From Rhizobiaceae bacterium (GTDB taxonomy: Bacteria > Pseudomonadota > Alphaproteobacteria > Rhizobiales > Rhizobiaceae): a stretch of DNA of 64,000 bases. The notes below the pieces were generated by a model. That model was not told where the DNA came from. It was given only the letters and a program-made list of their open reading frames with translations, and made no database searches. Location: the NCBI GenBank assembly GCA_023953845.1, contig JAMLJC010000001.1, positions 1,550,001 to 1,614,000 on the forward strand, written 5' to 3'. This document shows positions 25,245 to 33,926 of this stretch, piece by piece. A program made the position numbers and the translations under genes. The stretch's first letter is position 1; the number at the start of each line of letters is the position of its first letter.

Positions 25245-27713
25245 CTATGTGCCGCGCGGCTTGGCGCGCGCGGTCGGCGCGGCGTTGAGCGGGTCCTCCG
25301 GCCAGACATGTTTCGGATAGCGGCCGCGCATGTCGGAGCGCACGTCGGCCCACGAGCCGCGCCAGAAGCCCGGCAGGTCGCGCGTCGTCTGGATCGGCCG
25401 GTGCGCCGGCGACAGAAGCTCCACCGTCAGCGGCACCTTGCCGTCGGCGATGGAAGGATGGCGGGCCATGCCGAAAAGCTCCTGCACGCGGATCGACAGG
25501 ACCGGCTGCTCGCCTTCATAGTCGATCGGCACGCGGTTGCCGGTCGGCGCCTCGAAATGCGTCGGTGCCAGCGCGGCGAGCCTGCGCTGCAGATCGTGCG
25601 GCACCAGCGACATAAGCCCATCATGCACGACGCCCGGCCGGATGCGCGAGAACGATGCCTCCCCGCCGAGGAAAGGCAGGAGCCAGTCGTCCAGCGCGGC
25701 GAGCAGTGCCTCGTCGGACACGTCCGGCCATGGCTCGCCGAGCCCCTGACGCAGCCATTTCAAACGGTTGCGCAGGCTTTCCGTCTCCTTCGTCCACGGC
25801 AGCAATGCCAGCCCATGCGCGCGGATCGCGTCGAGGATGGCGCGGTCTGCCATGTCGCCGGTCGGGGCAGGCAGCATACGTTCAGAAAGCTGGATGGCGC
25901 CGAGACGCTCCGTCTCGCGCACCCGCACGGCGCGCTTTTCGGTGTCGAACAGCGTTTCCGTCCGGCGCTCGATGCGCCCGGCGAGGCCTGCCCTCAGATC
26001 GCTCTCGGTGATCGCGGCGGCGGCCGTCACGCGGGCATTCTGCGCCTTGCCCTGAAGATCGGCGACGACGAGGAAGGCCTCGCCCGCCAGCGGATCGGCG
26101 GCGTCGAGCATGGCGCCGCTGCCATTGGCGAGCAGGAACCGCCCGCGCTCGCCGCGCGCCTTGGCGACGTGGTCCGGCCATGCATGGAGAAGAAGCGGGC
26201 CGGCGGCGCTTCGAGAATCCTGATCGTGGGGGTGTCGGGCGACCTGTCGCGCCAGCCTTTCGGCGAGCTGCCGCGCGGCGCTCGCGCGCGGCGAACGGTC
26301 GGCGAGGAAGCGGGCGAGCCGCCGCTCCAGATCGGTATCGCTGCCGCCGAGGCCACGCTCGGTCAGGAGCACGGCGAGGCGTGCGGCGTCGAGCGCCTGA
26401 CCGCTTCGGCCTGCCTCGGCGACCATATGCGCCAGCCGCGCCGGCAGGGCGAGCCGGCGCATGGCCTCGCCCGCCTCCGTGAGGCGACCGGCCTCATCGA
26501 CCGCATCGAGATCGCGAAGCAGGCTGCGGGCCTCCGCCAGCGCCAGCGCGGGCGGCGGATCGAGGAAGGCAAGCGTCGCCGGATCGGCCACGCCGAAGGC
26601 GGCGCAGTCAAGCAGCAGGCCGGAAAGATCCGCCTCCAGAATTTCGGGCGGGGTGAAGGCGGGCAGCGCCGCCGTCTGTTCGGCCCGCCACAGCCGTATC
26701 GCGACGCCCGGCTGCGTGCGCCCGGCGCGGCCCGCCCGCTGGTCGGCGGAAGCGCGCGACACGCGCACCGTCTCCAGCCGCGTCAGGCCGGAGGCGGGCT
26801 CGAACTTCGGCAGGCGGGAAAGGCCGCTGTCGATGACGACGCGCACGCCATCTATGGTGATCGACGTCTCGGCGATCGCGGTCGCCAGAACCACCTTGCG
26901 GCGGCCGGCGGGCGCGGGCCGGATCGCCGCGTCCTGCGCCTTGCCGTCGAGCTGCCCGTAGAGCGGCACGATGTCGACATCGCCGCCGACGCGGCCGTCC
27001 AGCCGCTCGGCTGTGCGGTCGATCTCGCGCTGGCCGGGCAAAAAGGCGAGCACGCTGCCGGTCTCCTCGGCCAAGGCGTCACGGATCGCCTTCGCCATGT
27101 CGTCCTCTATCGGCGTTCCGGCGGGTCGCTCACGATAGCGGATGTCGACCGGAAAGCTGCGGCCCTCGCTTTCGATCACCGGCGCGTCGCCGAGCAGCTT
27201 CGCCACCCGCGCCCCGTCCAGCGTCGCCGACATGACCAGCAGCCGCAAATCGGGTCTCAGCGCGCCCTGCACGTCGAGCGCCAGCGCCAGTCCGAAATCC
27301 CCGTCGAGCGAGCGCTCATGGAATTCGTCGAACAGCACGGCCGAAACGCCGGGCAGTTCGGGATCGTCGAGGATCATGCGGGCCAGAATGCCCTCGGTGA
27401 CGACGAGGATTCTTGTCGCCGCCGACTGCCGGCTATCCATACGCATGGCGTAGCCGACCGTGCCGCCCGGCTCCTCGCCGAGAAGCTGCGCCATGCGGCG
27501 GGCGGCGGCGCGGGCGGCCAGCCGGCGCGGTTCGAGCAGGACGATTTTCCCGTCGCCGCGCCAGGGCTGGTCGAGCAGCGCCAACGGCACCAGCGTCGTC
27601 TTGCCGGCGCCGGGCGGGGCGACAAGCACGGCGCGCGGCCGTTCCGCCAGCGCGCCGGTCAGCGCGGGCAAAACAGCCGTGACCGGCAGATCGGGAAGAA
27701 CGGTGACAGGCAT
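25245..27713 (-). CDS. hrpB: ATP-dependent helicase HrpB
   Basis: An 822-residue DExH helicase. Walker A is APPGAGKTT (32-40), motif II DEFHERSLDGDF, motif III SATLDG, and the C-terminal RecA domain has ETSITIDGVRVVIDSG and SADQRAGRAGRTQPG. HrpB_C follows (RGRYPKHVWPEDPLNA). Length and motif order match full-length HrpB. Substrate and physiological role are poorly known. It is divergent from nothing nearby; actS lies downstream on the same strand. Confidence 0.93.
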   Translation of the reverse strand: MPVTVLPDLPVTAVLPALTGALAERPRAVLVAPPGAGKTTLVPLALLDQPWRGDGKIVLLEPRRLAARAAARRMAQLLGEEPGGTVGYAMRMDSRQSAATRILVVTEGILARMILDDPELPGVSAVLFDEFHERSLDGDFGLALALDVQGALRPDLRLLVMSATLDGARVAKLLGDAPVIESEGRSFPVDIRYRERPAGTPIEDDMAKAIRDALAEETGSVLAFLPGQREIDRTAERLDGRVGGDVDIVPLYGQLDGKAQDAAIRPAPAGRRKVVLATAIAETSITIDGVRVVIDSGLSRLPKFEPASGLTRLETVRVSRASADQRAGRAGRTQPGVAIRLWRAEQTAALPAFTPPEILEADLSGLLLDCAAFGVADPATLAFLDPPPALALAEARSLLRDLDAVDEAGRLTEAGEAMRRLALPARLAHMVAEAGRSGQALDAARLAVLLTERGLGGSDTDLERRLARFLADRSPRASAARQLAERLARQVARHPHDQDSRSAAGPLLLHAWPDHVAKARGERGRFLLANGSGAMLDAADPLAGEAFLVVADLQGKAQNARVTAAAAITESDLRAGLAGRIERRTETLFDTEKRAVRVRETERLGAIQLSERMLPAPTGDMADRAILDAIRAHGLALLPWTKETESLRNRLKWLRQGLGEPWPDVSDEALLAALDDWLLPFLGGEASFSRIRPGVVHDGLMSLVPHDLQRRLAALAPTHFEAPTGNRVPIDYEGEQPVLSIRVQELFGMARHPSIADGKVPLTVELLSPAHRPIQTTRDLPGFWRGSWADVRSDMRGRYPKHVWPEDPLNAAPTARAKPRGT

Positions 27714-27774
27714 CAGGTGGGCCGACTAGCAGGACCCGCGCCCGGCGGGCAAGCGGGCGTGAGCCCGGGACGTC

Positions 27775-28893
27775 TCAGTGAACCTCCACCCAGCGCCCTT
27801 CCTGAAAGGATTTGCCTGCCGCTGCGACGGTGCGTTCGATCAGGATGCCGTCGTCGAAGGTGATGCCGACGCTCTCTTCTCCCCGAATGCGGCCGATCAG
27901 CTGGCGGCATTCGATGACCTTCAGGTCGTTGAAGCCGAGATTGTGGCCCGGGGCGGGAATGAAGCGGTCATAGGGCGGGTGATGCGGGGCCGAGAGGATG
28001 GTGCGAAAGCCCTGCTCGGTCGGTCGGTCGGACGTGACGTAAAGCTGGAACTCGTTCATCCGCTCCTGATCGAATGTGATCGTTCCCCTGGAACCGAAGA
28101 TCTGGATGGCGATGCGGCCCTTGCGCCCCCATGCCGTGCGGCTCGCGGCGATATAGCCCGACGCGCCGTTCTCCAGCCTGAGCAGTATGGTGACGAGGTC
28201 GTAGACCTCCACGTCGCGGTCGCCTTCCGGCGTCCTGCGCGTCGGATAGGGTTTCGACATGTCGCACATGACCTTCACCACCTTGCCGAACAGCATGGTG
28301 ACGAAGGACAGCGGGTGGACGCCGAAATCGTCCAACGCTCCCCAGCCGTTCGCCGCCTCGTGGCGCTGCTGGAACGGCGCCTCGGGATCGGCCATGAAAT
28401 CCTCGTCCATCTCGATGCGGACATGGTTGACCGCCCCGATCGCGCCTTCGTCCAGCAGCTTGCGTATATGACGGACGAGCGGATTCTGGATGTAATTGTA
28501 GCCGAGCACCGCAGCCTTGCCGGACGCTTTCGCCGCCGCCAGCATCCTTTCCGCATCGGCGAGGTTCGGCGCCATCGGCTTTTCGCACCAGACATGCTTG
28601 CCGGCCGCAAGCGCCGCCGTCGCCATTTCCAGATGGAACTTGTTCGGCGTGGTGATCGAGACAACGTCGACATCCGGGTCGGCGATCACCTGCCGCCAGT
28701 CGCCGGAGGCGCACTCGAAGCCGAATTCCGCGGCTTTCTTCCGCGCCAGTTCGTCGCCGGCCTCGCCGAGATGCAGGAGCCTGATCCGGGGCGTGTCGCC
28801 GAACACCGGGCCGACCGCGTTCCAGGCGAGCGCATGCGCCTTGCCCATGAAGCCGCTGCCGATCAGGCCGACGCCGATCGTGTCCTTAGCCAT
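27775..28893 (-). CDS. Gfo/Idh/MocA family oxidoreductase
   Basis: A 372-residue NAD(P)-dependent sugar or polyol dehydrogenase. The N-terminal Rossmann motif is GLIGSGFMGKAHA (9-21), and EKPMAPNLADAERM near 97-110 holds the catalytic Lys of the EKP motif. The C-terminal half has the expected beta-sheet domain with NGWGALDDFGVHPLSF. The ATG at 28893 has GGGGGAGA upstream. It is divergent from an RpiR regulator across an IolR-type GGAA-N6-TTCC site, so inositol-like or related substrates are a reasonable guess. Confidence 0.88.
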   Translation of the reverse strand: MAKDTIGVGLIGSGFMGKAHALAWNAVGPVFGDTPRIRLLHLGEAGDELARKKAAEFGFECASGDWRQVIADPDVDVVSITTPNKFHLEMATAALAAGKHVWCEKPMAPNLADAERMLAAAKASGKAAVLGYNYIQNPLVRHIRKLLDEGAIGAVNHVRIEMDEDFMADPEAPFQQRHEAANGWGALDDFGVHPLSFVTMLFGKVVKVMCDMSKPYPTRRTPEGDRDVEVYDLVTILLRLENGASGYIAASRTAWGRKGRIAIQIFGSRGTITFDQERMNEFQLYVTSDRPTEQGFRTILSAPHHPPYDRFIPAPGHNLGFNDLKVIECRQLIGRIRGEESVGITFDDGILIERTVAAAGKSFQEGRWVEVH

Positions 28894-28987
28894 GCCGTCT
28901 CCCCCGCCGGCCGCAGTCCAGCCGTTGCCGGCCACGCAGCGGGCTCGGCAATCTGGGTCGATACAGCGGCGCAATCATTATTTCAGG

Positions 28988-29005
28988 ATGGAACTTTCAT
29001 TCCAT
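28988..29005. promoter_or_regulatory. GGAA-N6-TTCC palindrome, RpiR/IolR-type operator
   Basis: ATGGAACTTTCATTCCAT is a perfect 6-bp inverted repeat around six bases. It contains GGAA-N6-TTCC, the motif reported (as I recall) for the RpiR-family repressor IolR of Sinorhizobium. It lies between the divergent oxidoreductase and RpiR genes, 43 bases before the regulator start. Confidence 0.6.
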
Positions 29006-29047
29006 TTCTGCTCTGGTGCGTCAAGGGATTTGATCGGGCGACCATCC

Positions 29048-29896
29048 ATGCCGGAAACGGGCGACAGGCCTCCAAAGGATTTTCAGGCGCTGCGCGGCCT
29101 GATCGCCGAGCGGGCCGAAAGCCTGCCCAAGCGGCTGTCGCAGGTGGCGTCCTATGCGCTCGCGAATCCCGACGAGATCGCCTTCGGCACGGTGGCCAGC
29201 ATCGCCGCCGAAGCGGCGGTGCAGCCTTCCACCCTCGTGCGCTTCGCCCACGCGCTCGGCTATTCAGGCTTTTCGGATCTGCAGGAGGTCTTCCGCTCCC
29301 GTCTGCGCGAACGCGTGCTGAATTACGACGAGCGCCTTGCCCGCATGCGCGAGCACGGCATCGCCGCCAGCAAGGCCGGCCTGCTGCTGGACGGGTTTCT
29401 GGAAGCGGCGGAGCGGTCCGTCGCGGACCTGCGCGGCAAGGTCGATCCCGAGCGGCTGGACAAGGCGGTCGGCATGCTCGCATCCGCCGAGACGATCTAC
29501 CTGATAGGGCTGCGGCGTTCTTTTCCCGTCACGTCCTACATCAGCTATGCCATGGGCAAGTCCGGCATCCGCAACATCCTCGTGGATGGCGTGGCGGGGC
29601 TGGGCGCCGAGCAGGTCGGCTTCATCGGCAGGGGCGATGCCGTCATCGCCGTGAGTTTCGCGCCCTATGCCAGTCAGACCGTTTCGCTGGTCGATATTGC
29701 GGCGGCGCGGGGCGCGGGGATCGTCGCCGTCACGGACTCTGTCTTCTCGCCCATCGCCCCGCCGGCGGATGTCGTGCTCGAAGTGGTGGAAGCCAATTTC
29801 GAAGGATTCCGATCGCTGGCCGCGACCATGGCGCTGGCGATCAGCCTCACCGTTGCGGTCGCCGCGCGCCGTGGCGGCGAGCAAGCGCCGGCCTGA
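29048..29896 (+). CDS. MurR/RpiR family transcriptional regulator
   Basis: A 282-residue repressor-type protein. The N-terminal HTH_6 domain (about 12-90) reads PKRLSQVASYALANPDEIAFGTVASIAAEAAVQPSTLVRFAHALGYSGFSDLQEVFR. The SIS sugar-phosphate-binding domain (about 130-265) has IYLIGLRRSFPVTSYISYAM and VAVTDSVFSPIAPPADVVLEV. The start at 29048 is chosen from the family N-terminus; an ATG at 28988 is also in frame but lies on the operator. It probably controls itself and the divergent dehydrogenase. Confidence 0.88.
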   Translation: MPETGDRPPKDFQALRGLIAERAESLPKRLSQVASYALANPDEIAFGTVASIAAEAAVQPSTLVRFAHALGYSGFSDLQEVFRSRLRERVLNYDERLARMREHGIAASKAGLLLDGFLEAAERSVADLRGKVDPERLDKAVGMLASAETIYLIGLRRSFPVTSYISYAMGKSGIRNILVDGVAGLGAEQVGFIGRGDAVIAVSFAPYASQTVSLVDIAAARGAGIVAVTDSVFSPIAPPADVVLEVVEANFEGFRSLAATMALAISLTVAVAARRGGEQAPA

Positions 29897-30012
29897 TCGG
29901 GCCCAGGTTTCCGCCGCGTAACCGTTTTCGGGAAATTCCGCCTTTCCGGCGGCGCGCGGACGAAACATGCGTTGCGTAAAAGGCACACAGGGCACGAACC
30001 TCTCGAAATGCA

Positions 30013-30069
30013 CCGAAATGCCTGGAAGAATTCGTATTTCGGTCATGATCGGCGGTGTTTTTGACCGAA
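30013..30069 (+). other. Two mutually exclusive inverted repeats
   Basis: CCGAAAT (30013-30019) pairs with ATTTCGG (30036-30042). TTCGGTCA (30038-30045) pairs with TGACCGAA (30062-30069). The two share the segment 30038-30042, so only one can form at a time. It lies in the gap after the RpiR gene and about 95 bases before a small candidate gene. No T-run follows. Confidence 0.35.
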
Positions 30070-30163
30070 GATTAACGCGGCGTTCACCCGATATTCACGA
30101 CCGGCCCGCTATAGTCACACCCGATCGGAAGGGACATCCGACAGGGACGCCAGGACAGGGACA

Positions 30164-30319
30164 ATGAGCATTTTCCTGCAATTCGCGCGCTATGCGTCGG
30201 CCATCCGCGAGTTTGTCGCGCCGAGCTATCGCCCGGAGCGCCACTATATGCGCGGGCCGGGACCCGCTTGCGCTCGCCGCGTCGGCGAGATCGTCACCTC
30301 GCGCGCATCCTTTCAGTGA
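30164..30319 (+). CDS. Candidate small protein (51 aa)
   Basis: MSIFLQFARYASAIREFVAP starts a 51-residue frame that ends in SRASFQ. CAGGGACA lies just before the ATG. The N-terminal half is amphipathic, the rest basic. No family recognised. The stretches 29897-30163 and 30320-30581 around it show no other gene. Confidence 0.4.
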   Translation: MSIFLQFARYASAIREFVAPSYRPERHYMRGPGPACARRVGEIVTSRASFQ

Positions 30320-30581
30320 GCGCCATCGCTCCGCCTCCGGCGTGGGCCGCAAAAAGCCGATAGCGAAAACATGAACGAGCGAACGTGGCGGGAACGTCGC
30401 GTCTGCTGTTCGTCGTGCCGTGCTTGTGGTCTCAAGCCAACGGCTCTGGCTTCATCGAAAGCTGCCCGAGGCCCACTTCTCCCGCCTCGGGAACGCAGCC
30501 GTCAATTGACAGCACCGATTTGGACTCGTTACCGTCCTGCGGATATAACGTCAGCAGTTTCCAGTCCGATTTCGGGAGAAG

Positions 30582-32018
30582 ATGATGTCGCACAATCTGC
30601 AGTTCTATATCGACGGCGCCTGGGTTGATCCGGTCACGCCAAACGTTTTCGATGTCATCGATCCGTCGACCGAAGACGCGTTCGCCCAGATTTCGCTGGG
30701 TTCCAAGGCTGATGTCGACAAGGCGGTCGCCGCCGCCAAGCGCGCCTTCCGCACCTTCGGCTTCAGCACGGTCGAGGAGCGTCTCGACATCCTCAACCGC
30801 ATCATCGAGGTCTACAAGAAGCGCAGCAACGACCTTGCGCTGGCCGTGTCGCGCGAGATGGGCGCGCCGCGCCAGTTCGCGCTGGAGAGCCAGGTCGGTA
30901 TCGGCCTCGCCCACCTGACGCAGATGGCCAAGACGCTGAAGGAGTTCGAGTTCCGCCACGTCAAGGGCGACCATCTGATCGTCAAGGAGCCGATCGGCGT
31001 CGTCGGCCTGATCACGCCGTGGAACTGGCCGCTGAACCAGATCACCTGCAAGGTCGCGCCGGCGATCGCGGCGGGCTGCACCATGGTGCTGAAGCCGTCC
31101 GAGATCGCACCGCTCGACGGCATCATCTTCGCCGAGATCGTCGACGAGGCCGGCGTGCCGAAGGGCGTGTTCAACCTCGTCAACGGCGACGGCCCGACCG
31201 TGGGCGAGGCCATGTCCGCGCATCCTGACATCGACATGATGTCCTTCACCGGTTCGACCCGCGCCGGCATCCTTGTCGCCAAGGCGGCGGCCGACACGGT
31301 GAAGCGCGTGCATCAGGAACTCGGCGGCAAGTCCGCCAACATCCTGTTCGACGATGTCGACCTGCCGGCCGCCGTGACCAAGGGCGTCGCCGGCTGCTTC
31401 GGCAACAGCGGCCAGTCCTGCAACGCGCCGACGCGCATGTTCGTGCCGCGCGAACGCCACGACGAGGCGGCTTCGATCGCCAAGGAAGCGGCCGAGAAGT
31501 TCACCGTCGGCCCGGCCGACGGTCCGAACACCAGGCTCGGCCCGGTCGTGAGCGAAGTGCAGTTCAAGAAGATCCAGGACCTTATCGAGAGCGGCATCAA
31601 GGAAGGCGCGACGCTTCTCACCGGCGGCCCGGGCCGTCCGGCCGACCTCAACCGCGGCTACTACGTGCGCCCGACTGTCTTCGCCAATGTGACGCCGGAC
31701 ATGCGCATCGCCAAGGAGGAGATTTTCGGCCCTGTCCTGTCGATCATGCCCTATGACACGGTCGAGCAGGTGGTGGACGAGGCGAACAACACCGTCTACG
31801 GCCTCGCCTCCTATATCCAGACCAAGGACATGAAGAAGGCGCGCGAGGTCGCTTCCCGCATGCGTTCGGGCAATGTCTACATCAACTACCCGACCTGGGA
31901 TGCCGGCCTGCCCTTCGGCGGCTACAAGCAATCGGGCAACGGCCGCGAATACGCCGAATACGGCCTTGAGGACTTCCTCGAGATCAAGGGCATCGCCGGC
32001 TATCAGGCCGCCGAATAG
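30582..32018 (+). CDS. Aldehyde dehydrogenase family protein
   Basis: A 478-residue NAD(P)+-dependent aldehyde dehydrogenase. Landmarks are the ITPWNWPLNQITCKVAPAIAAGCTMVLKPSE cofactor region, Glu246 in ELGGKSANILF and the catalytic Cys280 in GNSGQSCNAPTRM. EEIFGPVLSIMPYD and LPFGGYKQSGNGREYAEYGLEDF lie near the C-terminus. The start has GGGAGAAG upstream and two tandem ATGs. It is monocistronic, closed by the terminator at 32040-32074. Substrate unknown. Confidence 0.93.
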   Translation: MMSHNLQFYIDGAWVDPVTPNVFDVIDPSTEDAFAQISLGSKADVDKAVAAAKRAFRTFGFSTVEERLDILNRIIEVYKKRSNDLALAVSREMGAPRQFALESQVGIGLAHLTQMAKTLKEFEFRHVKGDHLIVKEPIGVVGLITPWNWPLNQITCKVAPAIAAGCTMVLKPSEIAPLDGIIFAEIVDEAGVPKGVFNLVNGDGPTVGEAMSAHPDIDMMSFTGSTRAGILVAKAAADTVKRVHQELGGKSANILFDDVDLPAAVTKGVAGCFGNSGQSCNAPTRMFVPRERHDEAASIAKEAAEKFTVGPADGPNTRLGPVVSEVQFKKIQDLIESGIKEGATLLTGGPGRPADLNRGYYVRPTVFANVTPDMRIAKEEIFGPVLSIMPYDTVEQVVDEANNTVYGLASYIQTKDMKKAREVASRMRSGNVYINYPTWDAGLPFGGYKQSGNGREYAEYGLEDFLEIKGIAGYQAAE

Positions 32019-32039
32019 CCTGTCTGATACCATTTTAGA

Positions 32040-32074
32040 AGCCGGCCGTGGATGCCACGGCCGGCTTTGCTTTG
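32040..32074 (+). terminator. Rho-independent terminator after aldehyde dehydrogenase gene
   Basis: GCCGGCCGTGG (32041-32051), loop ATG, CCACGGCCGGC (32055-32065), then TTTGCTTTG. An 11-bp perfect stem. Confidence 0.85.
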
Positions 32075-32169
32075 TCTGGGCGATCGGTCGCGGCGGAGAT
32101 GCTTTGCCTGCCGGCAAAAACCGACTATGACACGGTGAGCCATCGCTTCCCGAGAGCCGCGAGACGTAT

Positions 32170-33144
32170 ATGACCGAAATCCTTGAAACCCCCAAACTCG
32201 TGACCGTTTTCGGCGGTTCGGGCTTTGTCGGACGCCATGTCGTCCGCGCGCTCGCCAAGCGCGGCTACCGGGTTCGGGTGGCGGTGCGGCGTCCCGATCT
32301 CGCCGGCCACGTGCAGCCGCTCGGCAATGTCGGCCAGATCCAGGCCGTACAGGCGAATTTGCGTGTGCGCTGGTCTATCGACCGGGCGGTCGAAGGCGCC
32401 GATCACGTCATCAACCTCGTCGGCATCCTCTTCGAGGGTGGACGCCAGACCTTCAATGCCGTGCAGGATTTCGGTGCGCGGGCCGTGGCGGAATCCGCTC
32501 GCGCCACTGGCGTGCCGCTTACGCATATGTCGGCGCTCGGCGCCGACGCGGAATCCGAATCCGTCTACGCCCGCACCAAGGCGGCGGGCGAGCGGGCGGT
32601 GTTCGAAACCGTGCCTGACGCCGTGGTCCTGCGCCCTTCCATCATCTTCGGCCCGGAAGACGGCTTCTTCAACCGTTTCGCCGGCATGGCCCGCTACTCA
32701 CCCGTCCTGCCGCTGATCGGCGGCGGGCAGACCCGCTTCCAGCCGGTCTTCGTCGGCGACGTCGCCGAGATCGTCGCGCGCTCGGTCGACGGCGTCGTTC
32801 CCGGCGGCCGGATCTACGAACTCGGAGGCCCCGAAATCTCGACCTTCCGCGAATTGCTGGAGGAGATGCTCGAAGTGATCGACCGCAAGCGGCTGCTGGT
32901 GCCGGTGCCGTGGTTCGCCGCCGAACTGCAGGGCTCCATCCTCGGCATGCTGCCGAACCCGTTGCTGACCCGCGATCAGGTGACGCTGCTCAGGACCGAC
33001 AACGTCGTCTCCGACGCGGCGATCAGGGACGGGCGCACCTTTGCCGGCCTCGGCCTCTACCCGCAGTCGACGGAGGCGATCCTGCCGGCCTATCTCTGGC
33101 GCTTCCGTCCCGCCGGCCAGTTCACCCGCAAGACCGAGGCCTGA
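32170..33144 (+). CDS. Complex I NDUFA9 subunit-like NAD-dependent epimerase/dehydratase family protein
   Basis: A 324-residue atypical extended SDR. The Rossmann motif is VTVFGGSGFVGRHVVRAL (11-28). VINLVGILFEGGRQTF, the partly conserved YARTKAAGE and VVLRPSIIFGPEDGFFNRF follow, all typical of the NDUFA9/39-kDa complex I family in alphaproteobacteria. It probably binds NAD(P)H in a structural or assembly role. The stop overlaps the region where the TauE-like gene begins, so the two are likely cotranscribed. Confidence 0.88.
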   Translation: MTEILETPKLVTVFGGSGFVGRHVVRALAKRGYRVRVAVRRPDLAGHVQPLGNVGQIQAVQANLRVRWSIDRAVEGADHVINLVGILFEGGRQTFNAVQDFGARAVAESARATGVPLTHMSALGADAESESVYARTKAAGERAVFETVPDAVVLRPSIIFGPEDGFFNRFAGMARYSPVLPLIGGGQTRFQPVFVGDVAEIVARSVDGVVPGGRIYELGGPEISTFRELLEEMLEVIDRKRLLVPVPWFAAELQGSILGMLPNPLLTRDQVTLLRTDNVVSDAAIRDGRTFAGLGLYPQSTEAILPAYLWRFRPAGQFTRKTEA

Positions 33145-33149
33145 CCGGT

Positions 33150-33917
33150 CTGGACACGCTTGCCGCCTTTCTTCCAGACGGCATCACGCCGGCGATAGCC
33201 GCGTTGCTCGTCGTGGCGAGCTTCTTCACCTCCGCGCTCACGGCGTCCTTCGGCGTCGGCGGCGGACTGGCGATGCTCGCCCTGATGGGCATCTTCATTC
33301 CGGTGGCCTCGCTCATCCCCGTGCATGGCGCCGTGCAGCTCGGCTCCAACAGCGGCAGGGCATGGCACCAGCGCGCCAACATCCGCATGGATATCGCGCT
33401 GCCCTTCCTGATCGGCAGCATCATCGGCGCGGTCGCCGGCGCGTTTGTCGTGGTGCAACTGCCCGACGCGCTGCTGAAGATCGTGCTCGGCGTCTTCATC
33501 ATCCTGATCACCTGGGTGGCGATACCGGGCATCGGGCGGATCGGACGTTCCGGCCTCGCGCTGGTCAGTTCCGGCGTGGCGGTGCTCTCCATGATGGTCG
33601 GCGCGACAGGCCCCATCGTCGCCTCGGTGCTGGCGCAGTTCCTCGCCGGCGACCGCAAGGCGCTGGTGGCGACCTCGGCGGTGACCATGGTCGTGCAGCA
33701 TGCGCTGAAGATCGTCGTCTTCGGCGTGCTCGGTTTCGTCTTCTGGCCGTGGATCTGGCTTGTCGCCGCGATGATCGCCAGCGGCTTTCTCGGCACGGTC
33801 TACGGCACGCGGCTGCTCGACCGGCTCGACGAGAAGAGCTTCAAGTTCTGGTTCCGCGTCGCCATCACGGTTCTGGCGCTAGACCTCCTGCGGCGCGGCA
33901 TTCTGGGGCTCGGCTAA
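33150..33917 (+). CDS. TauE/SafE family sulfite exporter-like membrane protein
   Basis: About 255 residues with eight predicted helices and the repeated TauE signature SALTASFGVGGGLAMLALMGIF in the first half and VGATGPIVASVLAQFLAGDRKALVATSAV in the second. Members export sulfite, sulfonates or other organic anions. No ATG, GTG or TTG lies near the expected N-terminus. Related proteins start at the residue encoded by CTG 33150 (LDTLAAFLP), preceded by GAGG. CTG initiation or translation coupled to the upstream gene is assumed; TTG at about 33204 is the next standard start and would cut into helix 1. Confidence 0.8.
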   Translation: MDTLAAFLPDGITPAIAALLVVASFFTSALTASFGVGGGLAMLALMGIFIPVASLIPVHGAVQLGSNSGRAWHQRANIRMDIALPFLIGSIIGAVAGAFVVVQLPDALLKIVLGVFIILITWVAIPGIGRIGRSGLALVSSGVAVLSMMVGATGPIVASVLAQFLAGDRKALVATSAVTMVVQHALKIVVFGVLGFVFWPWIWLVAAMIASGFLGTVYGTRLLDRLDEKSFKFWFRVAITVLALDLLRRGILGLG

Positions 33918-33926
33918 GGCCGGCGT

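Noticed and set aside
24585..27863. 1092-codon open frame on the plus strand opposite actS and hrpB
   Set aside because: Composition (Arg, Gln, His, Gly) and lack of any domain show an antisense shadow of two well-supported genes.
27778..28892. Long plus-strand frame opposite the Gfo/Idh/MocA gene
   Set aside because: Antisense shadow; the oxidoreductase on the minus strand has all family motifs.
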